DNA from: Cyanobacteriota bacterium
Lineage (GTDB): Bacteria; Cyanobacteriota; Cyanobacteriia; SKYG9
Direction of reading: 5' to 3'
NCBI GenBank assembly: GCA_025054735.1
Contig: JANWZG010000191.1
Coordinates: forward strand, 1 to 7,051
DNA length: 7,051 bases
Shown here: positions 1 through 5,741 of the stretch, one piece after another
How positions within the stretch are numbered: the first letter of the stretch is position 1
Layout of the letters: every line of letters begins with the position of its first letter
Notes under the pieces: model-generated
The model's database searches: none
Told to the model about the DNA's origin: nothing
The model's input: the letters and a program-made list of their open reading frames with translations, nothing else
Program-made: the position numbers and the translations under genes

Positions 1-170
1 ATCACAGCTTCGCTGAGATCACTACCTGTAACTTACTCATCATAAATTCATGGATTTGAGGGGTAATCTTAGTTAAGATGACAAGCAGGGTGTGTCTTAG
101 CCTCTACCGCAGGCTGAGGCTGGCTAGCAGGTAGATGAATGACCTCGTAAAATTCCTGACAGCACTGTAG

Positions 171-238
171 GACGTTGAAATAGCTAGTAGGGAACTATAG
201 TTCAGCAAAAACACTGAGCGATAAAGGCGTTCAACGTC
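171..238. repeat. 9-bp perfect inverted repeat with 50-nt loop
   Basis: GACGTTGAA at 171-179 is exactly complementary to TTCAACGTC at 230-238. The intervening 50 nt contain a perfect 12-bp palindrome (192-203) and a small TCAG/CTGA hairpin (202-205 with 214-217). It could be a stem in RNA or a pair of protein-binding half-sites flanking the promoter-like element. Its function is unknown. Confidence 0.5.
175..201 (+). promoter_or_regulatory. Putative promoter with palindromic -10 region
   Basis: TTGAAA (175-180) resembles a -35 box and TATAGT (196-201) a -10 box, each one mismatch from the sigma-70 consensus. The spacer is 15 nt, shorter than the usual 16-18. The -10 box sits inside the perfect palindrome GAACTATAGTTC (192-203), a plausible operator. 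Initiation near 208 would give the gene at 359 a leader of about 150 nt. The assignment rests on motif reading only. Confidence 0.35.
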
Positions 239-280
239 ATGGCACAGGGGCATAGAGCAGTAGAGCTTCCTGAGGGAAAC

Positions 281-307
281 AGCTTGTCATGTTGTCATGC
301 TCAAGCT
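281..307 (+). promoter_or_regulatory. Stem-loop in the leader of the small gene
   Basis: AGCTTG (281-286) pairs with CAAGCT (302-307), and CATG (288-291) with CATG (296-299). This gives a ten-pair stem with a small internal bulge and a TTGT loop. No T-tract follows, so it is not a typical terminator. It ends 51 nt before the ATG at 359 and may affect mRNA stability or translation. Confidence 0.35.
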
Positions 308-358
308 TAAGAGAGCTAGTGAATTGGTTTGTGTAGCCTTCGATTTGGAGTGTTCACT

Positions 359-697
359 ATGGATGTAGATCAGCGAGAAGTACGTCGTGCGGCTGCGAAG
401 GCATTTCTGGACTCCCTAGACCAATTGCAAGCCTCTCTGCAAGCAAATGATTATCAATCTTCATTGGCTAAATCTCAGGCTGCGGTTAACCAACCTATTA
501 GTACGGTAGGGATGGATAGTAATCGATCTCCCGCTGACTCCAGAAATACTGCGGCCCAGCAGAACGCTTCAAAGTCAGCAGTTCCAGTAAGATTTACTCT
601 GCAAGACCTAGAGATGGCGATCGCCGATATTGATAACTATATTGAGTCAAAGGCTCGACTAGGCCAGTTTTCTAACCTTGACCAGGAGACGGATTAA
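359..697 (+). CDS. Small hypothetical protein, 112 aa
   Basis: I do not recognise a named family. The ATG at 359 is preceded by GGAG (347-350) at 8 nt, which favours it over the in-frame TTG at 329. The product is soluble, with no signal peptide or membrane segment. Residues 5-30 form a charged, probably amphipathic helix (REVRRAAAKAFLDSLDQLQ). Residues 31-75 are a polar, Ser/Asn/Gln/Ala-rich and probably disordered linker. Residues 78-100 form a second helix (FTLQDLEMAIADIDNYIES), followed by a polar tail. The two-helix layout could serve a protein-protein contact, but that is inference. A GCGATCGC site at 617-624 lies inside the frame, which argues for native DNA. Its last 26 bp overlap the end of the convergent methyltransferase gene. 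Nothing in the neighbourhood reveals its function. Confidence 0.75.
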   Translation: MDVDQREVRRAAAKAFLDSLDQLQASLQANDYQSSLAKSQAAVNQPISTVGMDSNRSPADSRNTAAQQNASKSAVPVRFTLQDLEMAIADIDNYIESKARLGQFSNLDQETD

Positions 698-1619
698 ACC
701 CCCGCTGACGTTGCACTTCATACAGCATTAGTGCACAAGTAACGGCCACATTGAGCGACTCCACACCAGGGCTTAAGGGGATGCGCACAGTCACATCAGC
801 AAGGGCAGCCAAGTCGGGGGATAACCCTGCCCCTTCGTTGCCGAGAAGCACGATCGTCGGCGATCGCAAATCCACCTGCCAATAAGTCTGGGCAGCCAGG
901 GGTAGCGTCGCTACCACCTGCATCCCCTGCTGTTGACAATGACCAACTAGGCTGCGTAGGTCATCACTAACGGCCATAGGTAACCGAAACCACTGACCAG
1001 CCGTTGCCCGCAGTACCTTAGGATGGTCTAAATCCACACTGTCTGCGCTGATCCACAAGCCTTCAACTCCTGCGGCGGCGGCAGTGCGAATCATGGTGCC
1101 CAGATTCCCAGGATCCTGAATTGTTTCTAAAACAACCCCAAGCTGGCTCACAGGTAACTGACGGGGATCATAGCTACGGCGCTGGGCAACAGCTATCACC
1201 CCATCGGGTTGCACAGTAGTGGCGATCGCCGCTAACACCTCCGGACTCACTAACTCAACTCGCTGAGCTAGCTGGCTGGCTTGGTTCCAGAGACGATCGT
1301 GCCGTTGTTGCCAAGAGACAGTTGCACACAGTACATCCAAGGGATAGCTGATTTTACAGGCTTCTGCCAGCAAATGGGTGCCTTCTAACAAAAATAAGCC
1401 CAATCGCTTGCGGTCTTGAGGACGATGTAATTTACGCAATTGCTTGACTAGTGGGTTTTTTAAGCTGGTTAGCAGACGATCGCCCTTGCCTGCTAATGGC
1501 AGAGTATGAATGATAGATGCATCACCTGACACATCAACTTCAGAGTCTGTGTCCAACCGGGATAGTGCTAAGGTGGGATCCAGGGAGTGTTGTTCCATAG
1601 GAACATAACAAATGGTCAT
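672..1619 (-). CDS. SpoU/TrmH-family RNA 2'-O-methyltransferase
   Basis: This is predicted to transfer a methyl group from S-adenosylmethionine to a ribose 2'-OH in rRNA or tRNA, in the cytoplasm. Residues about 49-143 match the substrate-binding domain (LTSLKNPLVKQLRKLH; LLEGTHLL at 77-84; QPDGVIAV at 137-144). Residues about 160-302 form the SPOUT catalytic domain with all three motifs: motif 1 with N172 and R178 (DPGNLGTMIRTA), motif 2 GNEGAGL at 260-266, and motif 3 with N290 (ESLNVAV). The fold is a trefoil knot in this family and works as a dimer. The target base cannot be read from sequence. Homologues usually start close to the LTSLKNP segment, so the first 48 residues are an extension or the start is misplaced. 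No clear Shine-Dalgarno precedes either ATG (1619 or 1598). Its 3' end overlaps the small gene by 26 bp. Confidence 0.92.
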   Translation of the reverse strand: MTICYVPMEQHSLDPTLALSRLDTDSEVDVSGDASIIHTLPLAGKGDRLLTSLKNPLVKQLRKLHRPQDRKRLGLFLLEGTHLLAEACKISYPLDVLCATVSWQQRHDRLWNQASQLAQRVELVSPEVLAAIATTVQPDGVIAVAQRRSYDPRQLPVSQLGVVLETIQDPGNLGTMIRTAAAAGVEGLWISADSVDLDHPKVLRATAGQWFRLPMAVSDDLRSLVGHCQQQGMQVVATLPLAAQTYWQVDLRSPTIVLLGNEGAGLSPDLAALADVTVRIPLSPGVESLNVAVTCALMLYEVQRQRGFNPSPGQG

Positions 1620-1703
1620 GCTGGCTGGAGTGTTGTGCCTTCAGCCTATCGTATCCCTGTTGATTTCGCCCGTTCCTTCTAGATTTCTGTCAAAATGTAA
1701 AGC
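1620..1703. promoter_or_regulatory. Divergent promoter region between methyltransferase and ribF
   Basis: These 84 bp separate two divergent genes and must hold promoters for both unless they start inside a gene. Minus-strand TACGAT (complement of 1648-1653) is a possible -10 box for the methyltransferase. Plus-strand TTGATT (1660-1665) could be a -35 box for ribF, but no good -10 follows at proper spacing. No convincing operator or terminator is seen. Confidence 0.4.
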
Positions 1704-2639
1704 GTGTGGATTACTTCATTACTGAACCAAGTCCGAACGCCAAACGCCATTGCTCTCGGAAATTTTGATGGCTTGCACCGAGGGCACCAGGCCGTTATGG
1801 CACCTATTCTCCAGGGAACGTTTCCATCAGGGGTGCATAGAACCCTGGTCACGTTTCAGCCTCATCCGCAAGAGTTTTTTACTGGGCAGCCCCGATCACT
1901 CCTCACCCCCCTTGAGGAAAAGATAGCGCTATTGCAAACCATGGGGTTTGACCAACTGATCTTGTTGCCATTCAATCGCGAGTTGGCTGCCCTTACGCCC
2001 CCAGCCTTTGTGGATGACATTCTATCCCATCGCTTGCAGGCTAAGGTGATTAGCGTAGGGATGGATTTTTGTTTTGGCTACCAACGATCGGGCACTGCTG
2101 ATGATCTGAGAACACTGGCCCAAGCTCACGGTATTGCGACCATAGTTACCCCCCTGCAACGGATCGAGGGCGATCGCATCAGTAGCTCCGCTATTCGCCA
2201 AGCCCTGCTAGAGGGTGATCCCCAACGAGCTAGGCATCTGTTAGGGCGAGCGTATCGATTAATTGGCTCTGTTGTGCAGGGGCAGCAACTGGGGAGAAGG
2301 TTGGGGTTTCCTACCGCTAATTTGCAGCTACCGCCAGAGAAATTTTTGCCCCGCCGCGGTGTTTATGCTGTTACTGTGCAAGGGGTAGATGCCCTGGGGA
2401 ACCCACTACTGGCAAAGGGAGTGATGAATATTGGTTGCCGTCCTACTGTCGATGGAACTGCCCAAACAGTGGAAGTGCATTTGTTAGATTGGAGCGGGGA
2501 TTTGTATGGACAAACCATTATGGTGGACTTAGATACTTTTTTGCGTCCGGAGCAACAGTTCGCTTCCTTGGAGGAACTAACCACACAGATCCAACTAGAC
2601 TGCACCCATGCCCGTGCCCATTGGCAGCTATTAACCTGA
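1704..2639 (+). CDS. ribF: Bifunctional riboflavin kinase / FAD synthetase
   Basis: This enzyme converts riboflavin to FMN and then adenylates FMN to FAD. The 311-residue length is normal for the bacterial bifunctional type. The N-terminal adenylyltransferase domain shows GNFDGLHRGH (19-28, HxGH nucleotide-binding motif), FQPHP (51-55), VGMDFCFG (118-125) and RISSSAIR (158-165). The C-terminal kinase domain shows GRRLGFPTAN (197-206), NIGCRPT (242-248) and VEVHLLD (256-262), whose Glu257 is in the catalytic position. The start is GTG at 1704. An ATG at 1695 is followed at once by TAA, and the next in-frame ATG would remove the HxGH motif. No strong Shine-Dalgarno is visible. The moxR-type gene follows after 17 bp in the same direction, so they are probably co-transcribed. 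Confidence 0.96.
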   Translation: MWITSLLNQVRTPNAIALGNFDGLHRGHQAVMAPILQGTFPSGVHRTLVTFQPHPQEFFTGQPRSLLTPLEEKIALLQTMGFDQLILLPFNRELAALTPPAFVDDILSHRLQAKVISVGMDFCFGYQRSGTADDLRTLAQAHGIATIVTPLQRIEGDRISSSAIRQALLEGDPQRARHLLGRAYRLIGSVVQGQQLGRRLGFPTANLQLPPEKFLPRRGVYAVTVQGVDALGNPLLAKGVMNIGCRPTVDGTAQTVEVHLLDWSGDLYGQTIMVDLDTFLRPEQQFASLEELTTQIQLDCTHARAHWQLLT

Positions 2640-2656
2640 TAACGTAGAAAGCCTTT

Positions 2657-3565
2657 ATGAGAGACCGAATTGAGCGCCTAATCCAGAACTTGAGCCGTAC
2701 AATCGTGGGGAAGGCGGATGCTATCCAGTTGGTGACTGTAGCGTTATTAGCGGGTGGACACGCCCTGCTAGAGGATGTGCCAGGGGTGGGCAAAACCCTG
2801 CTAGCTAAATCACTGGCCAAGTCGATCGACGGCAAATTTCAACGTCTCCAGTGCACGCCCGATTTACTGCCAACGGATGTGACCGGAACTAACATCTGGA
2901 ACCCCAGCACAGGGGAATTTCAATTTTTGTCGGGGCCAGTATTTGCCAATGTGCTCCTTGCTGATGAAATCAACCGGGCAACACCCCGCACCCAGTCGGC
3001 CTTGTTGGAAGTTATGGAAGAGCAGCAGGTAACCTTGGATGGTCTATCTCGTCCAGTTCCTAGTCCCTTTTTTGTGATTGCTACCCAAAACCCGATCGAA
3101 TACCAAGGCACTTTCCCCCTACCCGAAGCCCAGATGGATCGCTTCCTGTTAGCGCTCTCCCTAGGTTATCCCTCGGAGCAAGAAGAGCTACAAATGTTAC
3201 AGCGCCTTCAAAGTAGTGTATCCGTGGCTGAACTGCAGCCCTGTTTGTCCCTAGAGGATGTGCAGGAATTGAAACGGCTAGCCATGCAAGTCAAGGTGGA
3301 AGAATCGCTACAGCGGTACATTTTGCAACTAGTACGGGCTACCCGCGAAGATGACGAGATCACCCTAGGTGTGAGTCCTCGTGGTGCCGTTGGGTTGCAT
3401 CGAGCTACTCAAGCACTAGCATTTTTAGAAGACCGTGATTACGCGATCCCCGACGATGTGAAACGCCTAGCCCCCCATGTGCTGTCTCATCGCATTATCC
3501 CTGCTAGAGGCCAACGAGCACGCTCGATCGTCGAGCGCCTTCTGCGCTCTGTCCCTATTCCATAA
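2657..3565 (+). CDS. MoxR-family AAA+ ATPase
   Basis: This belongs to the MoxR branch of AAA+ ATPases, chaperone-like proteins that help assemble or activate partner complexes, often von Willebrand A-domain proteins. The 302-residue length is typical. Visible elements are Walker A DVPGVGKT (40-47), Walker B VLLADEIN (99-106), sensor 1 ATQNP (142-146), the EAQMDRF segment carrying the arginine-finger region (157-163) and the sensor 2 segment GVSPRGAV (238-245), followed by the small helical lid domain. A partial ribosome binding site (AGAAAG, 2646-2651) lies 5 nt before the ATG. The usual partners, DUF58 and VWA genes, are absent from this window: the upstream neighbour is ribF and the downstream one a PucC/BCH-type protein. 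The substrate is therefore unknown. Confidence 0.95.
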   Translation: MRDRIERLIQNLSRTIVGKADAIQLVTVALLAGGHALLEDVPGVGKTLLAKSLAKSIDGKFQRLQCTPDLLPTDVTGTNIWNPSTGEFQFLSGPVFANVLLADEINRATPRTQSALLEVMEEQQVTLDGLSRPVPSPFFVIATQNPIEYQGTFPLPEAQMDRFLLALSLGYPSEQEELQMLQRLQSSVSVAELQPCLSLEDVQELKRLAMQVKVEESLQRYILQLVRATREDDEITLGVSPRGAVGLHRATQALAFLEDRDYAIPDDVKRLAPHVLSHRIIPARGQRARSIVERLLRSVPIP

Positions 3566-3667
3566 CAGTGAGTTCCCTAAAAGTTTGGCTAGCTAAGGGT
3601 GATCGCGATTAATAACATGGCACAATCGATCGTGTCGTGTTTTGTGCTCCTGAGCTAGCCCGTTGCC
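3566..3667. promoter_or_regulatory. Spacer with imperfect palindrome before the PucC/BCH gene
   Basis: This 102-bp gap probably holds the promoter of the following gene. CACAATCGATCGTG (3621-3634) is a 14-bp palindrome with one mismatched pair, 33 nt before the ATG, and could be an operator. GCTAGC occurs near both ends of the spacer. TAACAT (3613-3618) is a weak -10 candidate. No stem followed by a T-tract is seen, so there is no evident terminator after the moxR-type gene. Confidence 0.3.
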
Positions 3668-5098
3668 ATGACTCAAAATCTATCGGATACTCCACTGCAA
3701 TCGCCCTCGACCAATTTGCCTCGTCTTGGTCTGTTCACAATGTTCCGTTTGGGACTGTTCCAAATGGGCTTGGGGATGATGTCTCTACTGACCTTGGGCG
3801 TACTAAATCGTGTCATGATTGCTGAGTTGGCAATCCCAGCAGTGGTTGCAGCTAGTACGATCGCGGCCCATCAGTTTATGGCTCCAGCACGAGTTTGGTT
3901 TGGGCAACTCTCAGATGCTAAGAAGTTTCTAGGGTATCATCGCACAGGGTACGTTTGGGCAGGAGCCTTGTTGTTTGTGTTAGCGGCATTTCTGGCACTG
4001 CAAGTGTCATGGCAATTGGGTAGCAGCCTGCAAGCAAATGGATGGACACTGCCTACCTACATCTGGACTGGTCTCTTGGCGGTCATCTTTGCTCTGTATG
4101 GCTTAGCACTAAGCTCTAGCTCGACCCCCTTTGCGGCTCTGCTGGTAGACGTGTCTGACGAAGACGATCGTCCTAAGCTAGTTGGCATTGTCTGGTCAAT
4201 GTTGATGGTAGGGATTGTGATTGGGGCTATAGTCTTTAGTGTGCTGACCAAGCGCCTAGATGCGGATGCATCTCTCTCTGATGTGCAAACCATTGTCAAT
4301 CAAGTATTTCTCATCATTCCAGGCATTGTTTTTGGGCTGGCAATTCTAGCCACCGTTGGTATTGAAGATCACTTTTCTCGCTATCGCCACCGCTCAGGTA
4401 TTGCCGATCGGGAAGACAGCATCACCCTAGGCAAGGCACTGCGAGTGTTAACGGCATCTCGTCAAACTGGCCTCTTTTTCACCTTTCTGCTGGTGATGAC
4501 CATCAGCCTGTTTATGCAAGAGCCTGTGCTAGAACCCTACGGCGCTAAGGTCTTTGATATGTCCCTGGGAGAAACAACTCGCCTCAACGCTTATTGGGGT
4601 ATGGGTACCCTGATGGGCATCAGTTCCACTGGATTTTTTATTGTGCCTCGGTTGGGTAAACAAAACTCAGCCCGGTTAGGTTGCTTGCTCGTAGCAGCCT
4701 CTATGCTACTGATCATATTTGCAGGCACCACACAAAACGCCCGATTGTTCCAAGGTCTAGTCTTTGTCTTTGGTCTGGCCTCTGGCATCACCACTACAGG
4801 ATCCATTAGCCTCATGCTAGATTTGACTGCTGCTGAAACTGCTGGCACCTTCATCGGTGCGTGGGGGCTGTCGCAGGCGATCGCACGGGGACTAGCTACC
4901 GTGATTGGCGGTGGTGTCTTGAGCTTGGGAGAACAGATCTTTCAGCAACAGACTTTGCTAGCCTATAGCACTGTGTTTGGCCTCCAAGCGATTGGTATGG
5001 TGCTGGCTGTTTGGTTTCTAAATCGTGTCAACGTCCAAGAGTTTCAGGACAATGCCCGGTCGGCGATCGCCGCTGTGTTAGAGAGCGACCTTGACTAG
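3668..5098 (+). CDS. PucC/BCH-family MFS membrane protein
   Basis: This is a major-facilitator-like integral membrane protein of the PucC/BCH1-BCH2 (PUCC, LhaA) family. In purple bacteria members assist assembly of light-harvesting complexes and are suspected of moving or delivering (bacterio)chlorophyll; the role of cyanobacterial homologues is less clear. The 476 residues show about twelve hydrophobic segments, roughly at 26-48, 54-75, 95-115, 131-150, 171-193, 213-233, 266-283, 304-326, 335-352, 361-385, 394-418 and 430-451. A polar cytoplasmic loop (about 234-264) lies between the two six-helix halves. The family-typical loop GQLSDAKKFLGYHRTGY (79-95) follows helix 2, at the position of the MFS A motif. 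The ATG at 3668 lacks a clear Shine-Dalgarno, but the following residues fit the family N-terminus. Its TAG overlaps the stop of the convergent gene within a single CTAG. Confidence 0.9.
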   Translation: MTQNLSDTPLQSPSTNLPRLGLFTMFRLGLFQMGLGMMSLLTLGVLNRVMIAELAIPAVVAASTIAAHQFMAPARVWFGQLSDAKKFLGYHRTGYVWAGALLFVLAAFLALQVSWQLGSSLQANGWTLPTYIWTGLLAVIFALYGLALSSSSTPFAALLVDVSDEDDRPKLVGIVWSMLMVGIVIGAIVFSVLTKRLDADASLSDVQTIVNQVFLIIPGIVFGLAILATVGIEDHFSRYRHRSGIADREDSITLGKALRVLTASRQTGLFFTFLLVMTISLFMQEPVLEPYGAKVFDMSLGETTRLNAYWGMGTLMGISSTGFFIVPRLGKQNSARLGCLLVAASMLLIIFAGTTQNARLFQGLVFVFGLASGITTTGSISLMLDLTAAETAGTFIGAWGLSQAIARGLATVIGGGVLSLGEQIFQQQTLLAYSTVFGLQAIGMVLAVWFLNRVNVQEFQDNARSAIAAVLESDLD

Positions 5099-5460
5099 TT
5101 TGACACTTCACTCAGTTCAATAATGTTGCCATCGGGATCACGGGTGAACAAGGCAGCACGTCCTGATGCACTCATCTGCACAGGGCAATGATGGGCTAGG
5201 AGTTGGCGTTTGGCTGCTTCCAAATCAGTCACAGCTAAAGCAAGGTGATAATTGCGACCCCAACGCTCATCCACTAAGCGATCGGGCACTTGCTCTGCCA
5301 GGATCAGATGCAGTTGCATGTCTCCTAATTGATACCAGATGCCAGGAAACTTCAGTGGGCGATCAACAGTTGGTAAGCCCAAAATCGTGCCGTAAAAGTG
5401 TGAAGATTTTGTTAAATCAGATACAAGTATTGCTGCGTGAAGATACTGAATAATTTGCAT
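5095..5460 (-). CDS. VOC-superfamily (glyoxalase/dioxygenase-like) protein
   Basis: This is a 121-residue, single-domain member of the vicinal oxygen chelate superfamily, built from two beta-alpha-beta-beta-beta modules. The modules run at about 3-55 (IQYLHAAILVSDL to MQLHLILAE) and 69-118 (RNYHLALAVTDL to DPDGNIIELSE). The four usual metal-ligand positions are filled by H8, H51, H72 and E115, so it could bind a divalent metal as an active enzyme would. Members include glyoxalase I, fosfomycin-resistance proteins and extradiol dioxygenases, and sequence alone does not settle the substrate. It differs from classical lactoylglutathione lyase in the first half, so I do not call it gloA. The start ATG (5460-5458) has only a weak GAG upstream. 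It is convergent with the PucC/BCH gene and overlaps it by 4 bp. Confidence 0.9.
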   Translation of the reverse strand: MQIIQYLHAAILVSDLTKSSHFYGTILGLPTVDRPLKFPGIWYQLGDMQLHLILAEQVPDRLVDERWGRNYHLALAVTDLEAAKRQLLAHHCPVQMSASGRAALFTRDPDGNIIELSEVSN

Positions 5461-5511
5461 AGTGTAACTTAAATCTCAGCCAAATAGCGGATCGATCCTA
5501 GGTGTCCACAA

Positions 5512-5520
5512 TGATACACT
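5512..5520 (+). promoter_or_regulatory. Putative extended -10 promoter element
   Basis: TGATACACT fits an extended -10 box (TGnTAnnnT) with TACACT matching TATAAT at four positions. No good -35 box lies 17 nt upstream, as is common for extended -10 promoters. Initiation at about 5526-5528 would start a transcript just before the stem-loop and terminator that follow. Confidence 0.35.
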
Positions 5521-5549
5521 AGAGGCCTGATCTAATTCAGGAACTCTAG
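5519..5549 (+). ncRNA. Long stem-loop, candidate small RNA or rimM leader element
   Basis: CTAGAG (5519-5524) pairs with CTCTAG (5544-5549), and CCTGA (5526-5530) with TCAGG (5537-5541). Together they make an 11-bp stem with a 1x2 internal loop and a six-base TCTAAT loop. The terminator hairpin follows directly. Two adjacent hairpins behind a -10-like box are the layout of a short bacterial sRNA, of roughly 50 nt here. I do not see the ACTCCTCACAC core of Yfr1 or the GGAAACA motif of Yfr2. If transcription starts near 5527 only the inner 5-bp stem would be in the RNA. Confidence 0.35.
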
Positions 5550-5576
5550 CCCGGTAGCCCCCTGCCGGGTTTCTTT
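5550..5576 (+). terminator. Rho-independent terminator
   Basis: CCCGGTA (5550-5556) pairs with TGCCGGG (5563-5569) around a six-base GCCCCC loop, with one G-T pair. TTTCTTT (5570-5576) follows. A-T (5548 with 5571) and G-T (5549 with 5570) pairs could extend the stem. It works only for plus-strand transcripts. It may end a small RNA started near 5527, or PucC/BCH read-through passing antisense across the VOC gene. Confidence 0.75.
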
Positions 5577-5741
5577 AGTGGGAATCAGCGTTTCTAGAGT
5601 CTAACAAGTTGTTCCCCAATCCTGGGGCATAATATCGCAAATGTCGTGTCCATCAATGCAACCTTTACCGTTGCTAACTTCTGCTAAACTCACAGTACAG
5701 TTGTGTTGAACCGCTAGCAAGTGAGGTATGACTGATAGGGC
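5577..5741 (+). promoter_or_regulatory. rimM upstream region
   Basis: Because a terminator precedes it, rimM needs a promoter in these 165 bp. CATAAT (5628-5633) is the best -10-like box, but TTGTTC (5609-5614) is only 13 nt away, and TACAGT (5696-5701) lies 19 nt after TTGCTA (5671-5676). Neither is convincing. A hairpin CCCCA/TGGGG (5614-5618 with 5623-5627) has no T-tract. A six-codon frame, ATG (5728) to TAG (5746-5748), overlaps the rimM start. Confidence 0.3.

Larger units (their letters stand above)
1..358. other. Non-coding leader region upstream of the small gene
   Basis: No convincing gene lies here. The longest open stretch is a 49-codon minus-strand frame (104-253) without a good ribosome binding site. 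Frame 1 is open from the left edge to a TAA at 43-45, so the tail of an upstream gene cannot be excluded. The region holds several complementary segments: CTACCTG (22-28) with CAGGTAG (128-134), AGCCTC (99-104) with GAGGCT (116-121), a 9-bp inverted repeat (171-179 with 230-238) and a hairpin at 281-307. I do not recognise the tmRNA, RNase P RNA, 6S RNA or SRP RNA signatures. It may be a long regulated 5' leader plus promoter, or may contain an unrecognised RNA. Confidence 0.5.
617..5070. repeat. Six dispersed HIP1 palindromes (GCGATCGC)
   Basis: Exact copies start at 617, 860, 1222, 2170, 4877 and 5063; the span given runs from the first to the last. An unbiased 7-kb sequence would be expected to hold about 0.1 copy. 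All six lie inside coding regions: the small gene, the methyltransferase (two), ribF and the PucC/BCH gene (two). HIP1 abundance is a known hallmark of many cyanobacterial genomes. Many near-matches containing CGATCG are also present. Confidence 0.9.

Noticed and set aside
78..134. Plus-strand 18-codon frame rich in arginine and leucine
   Set aside because: Very short, no Shine-Dalgarno and no neighbour context.
104..253. Minus-strand 49-codon frame starting at ATG 253 with two hydrophobic stretches
   Set aside because: AGGA lies 14 nt before the ATG, too far for a good ribosome binding site. The frame crosses the inverted repeat and there is no recognisable domain, so it is most likely chance.
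1..328. Known housekeeping RNA (tmRNA, RNase P RNA, 6S RNA)
   Set aside because: None of the conserved signature sequences I know for these RNAs could be found on either strand.
2363..2835. Minus-strand and out-of-frame open stretches across ribF and the moxR-type gene
   Set aside because: They lie fully within strongly supported genes in other frames and have no domain character.
5500..5580. Possible tRNA because of hairpins of suitable size
   Set aside because: No cloverleaf, no GGTTCRA T-loop motif and no acceptor stem; the second hairpin with a T-tract is a terminator.
5614..5627. CCCCA/TGGGG hairpin as a second terminator
   Set aside because: Only five pairs and followed by CATAATATCG, not a T-tract.
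5641..5709. 22-codon frame in the rimM upstream region
   Set aside because: No ribosome binding site and no features; length expected by chance.
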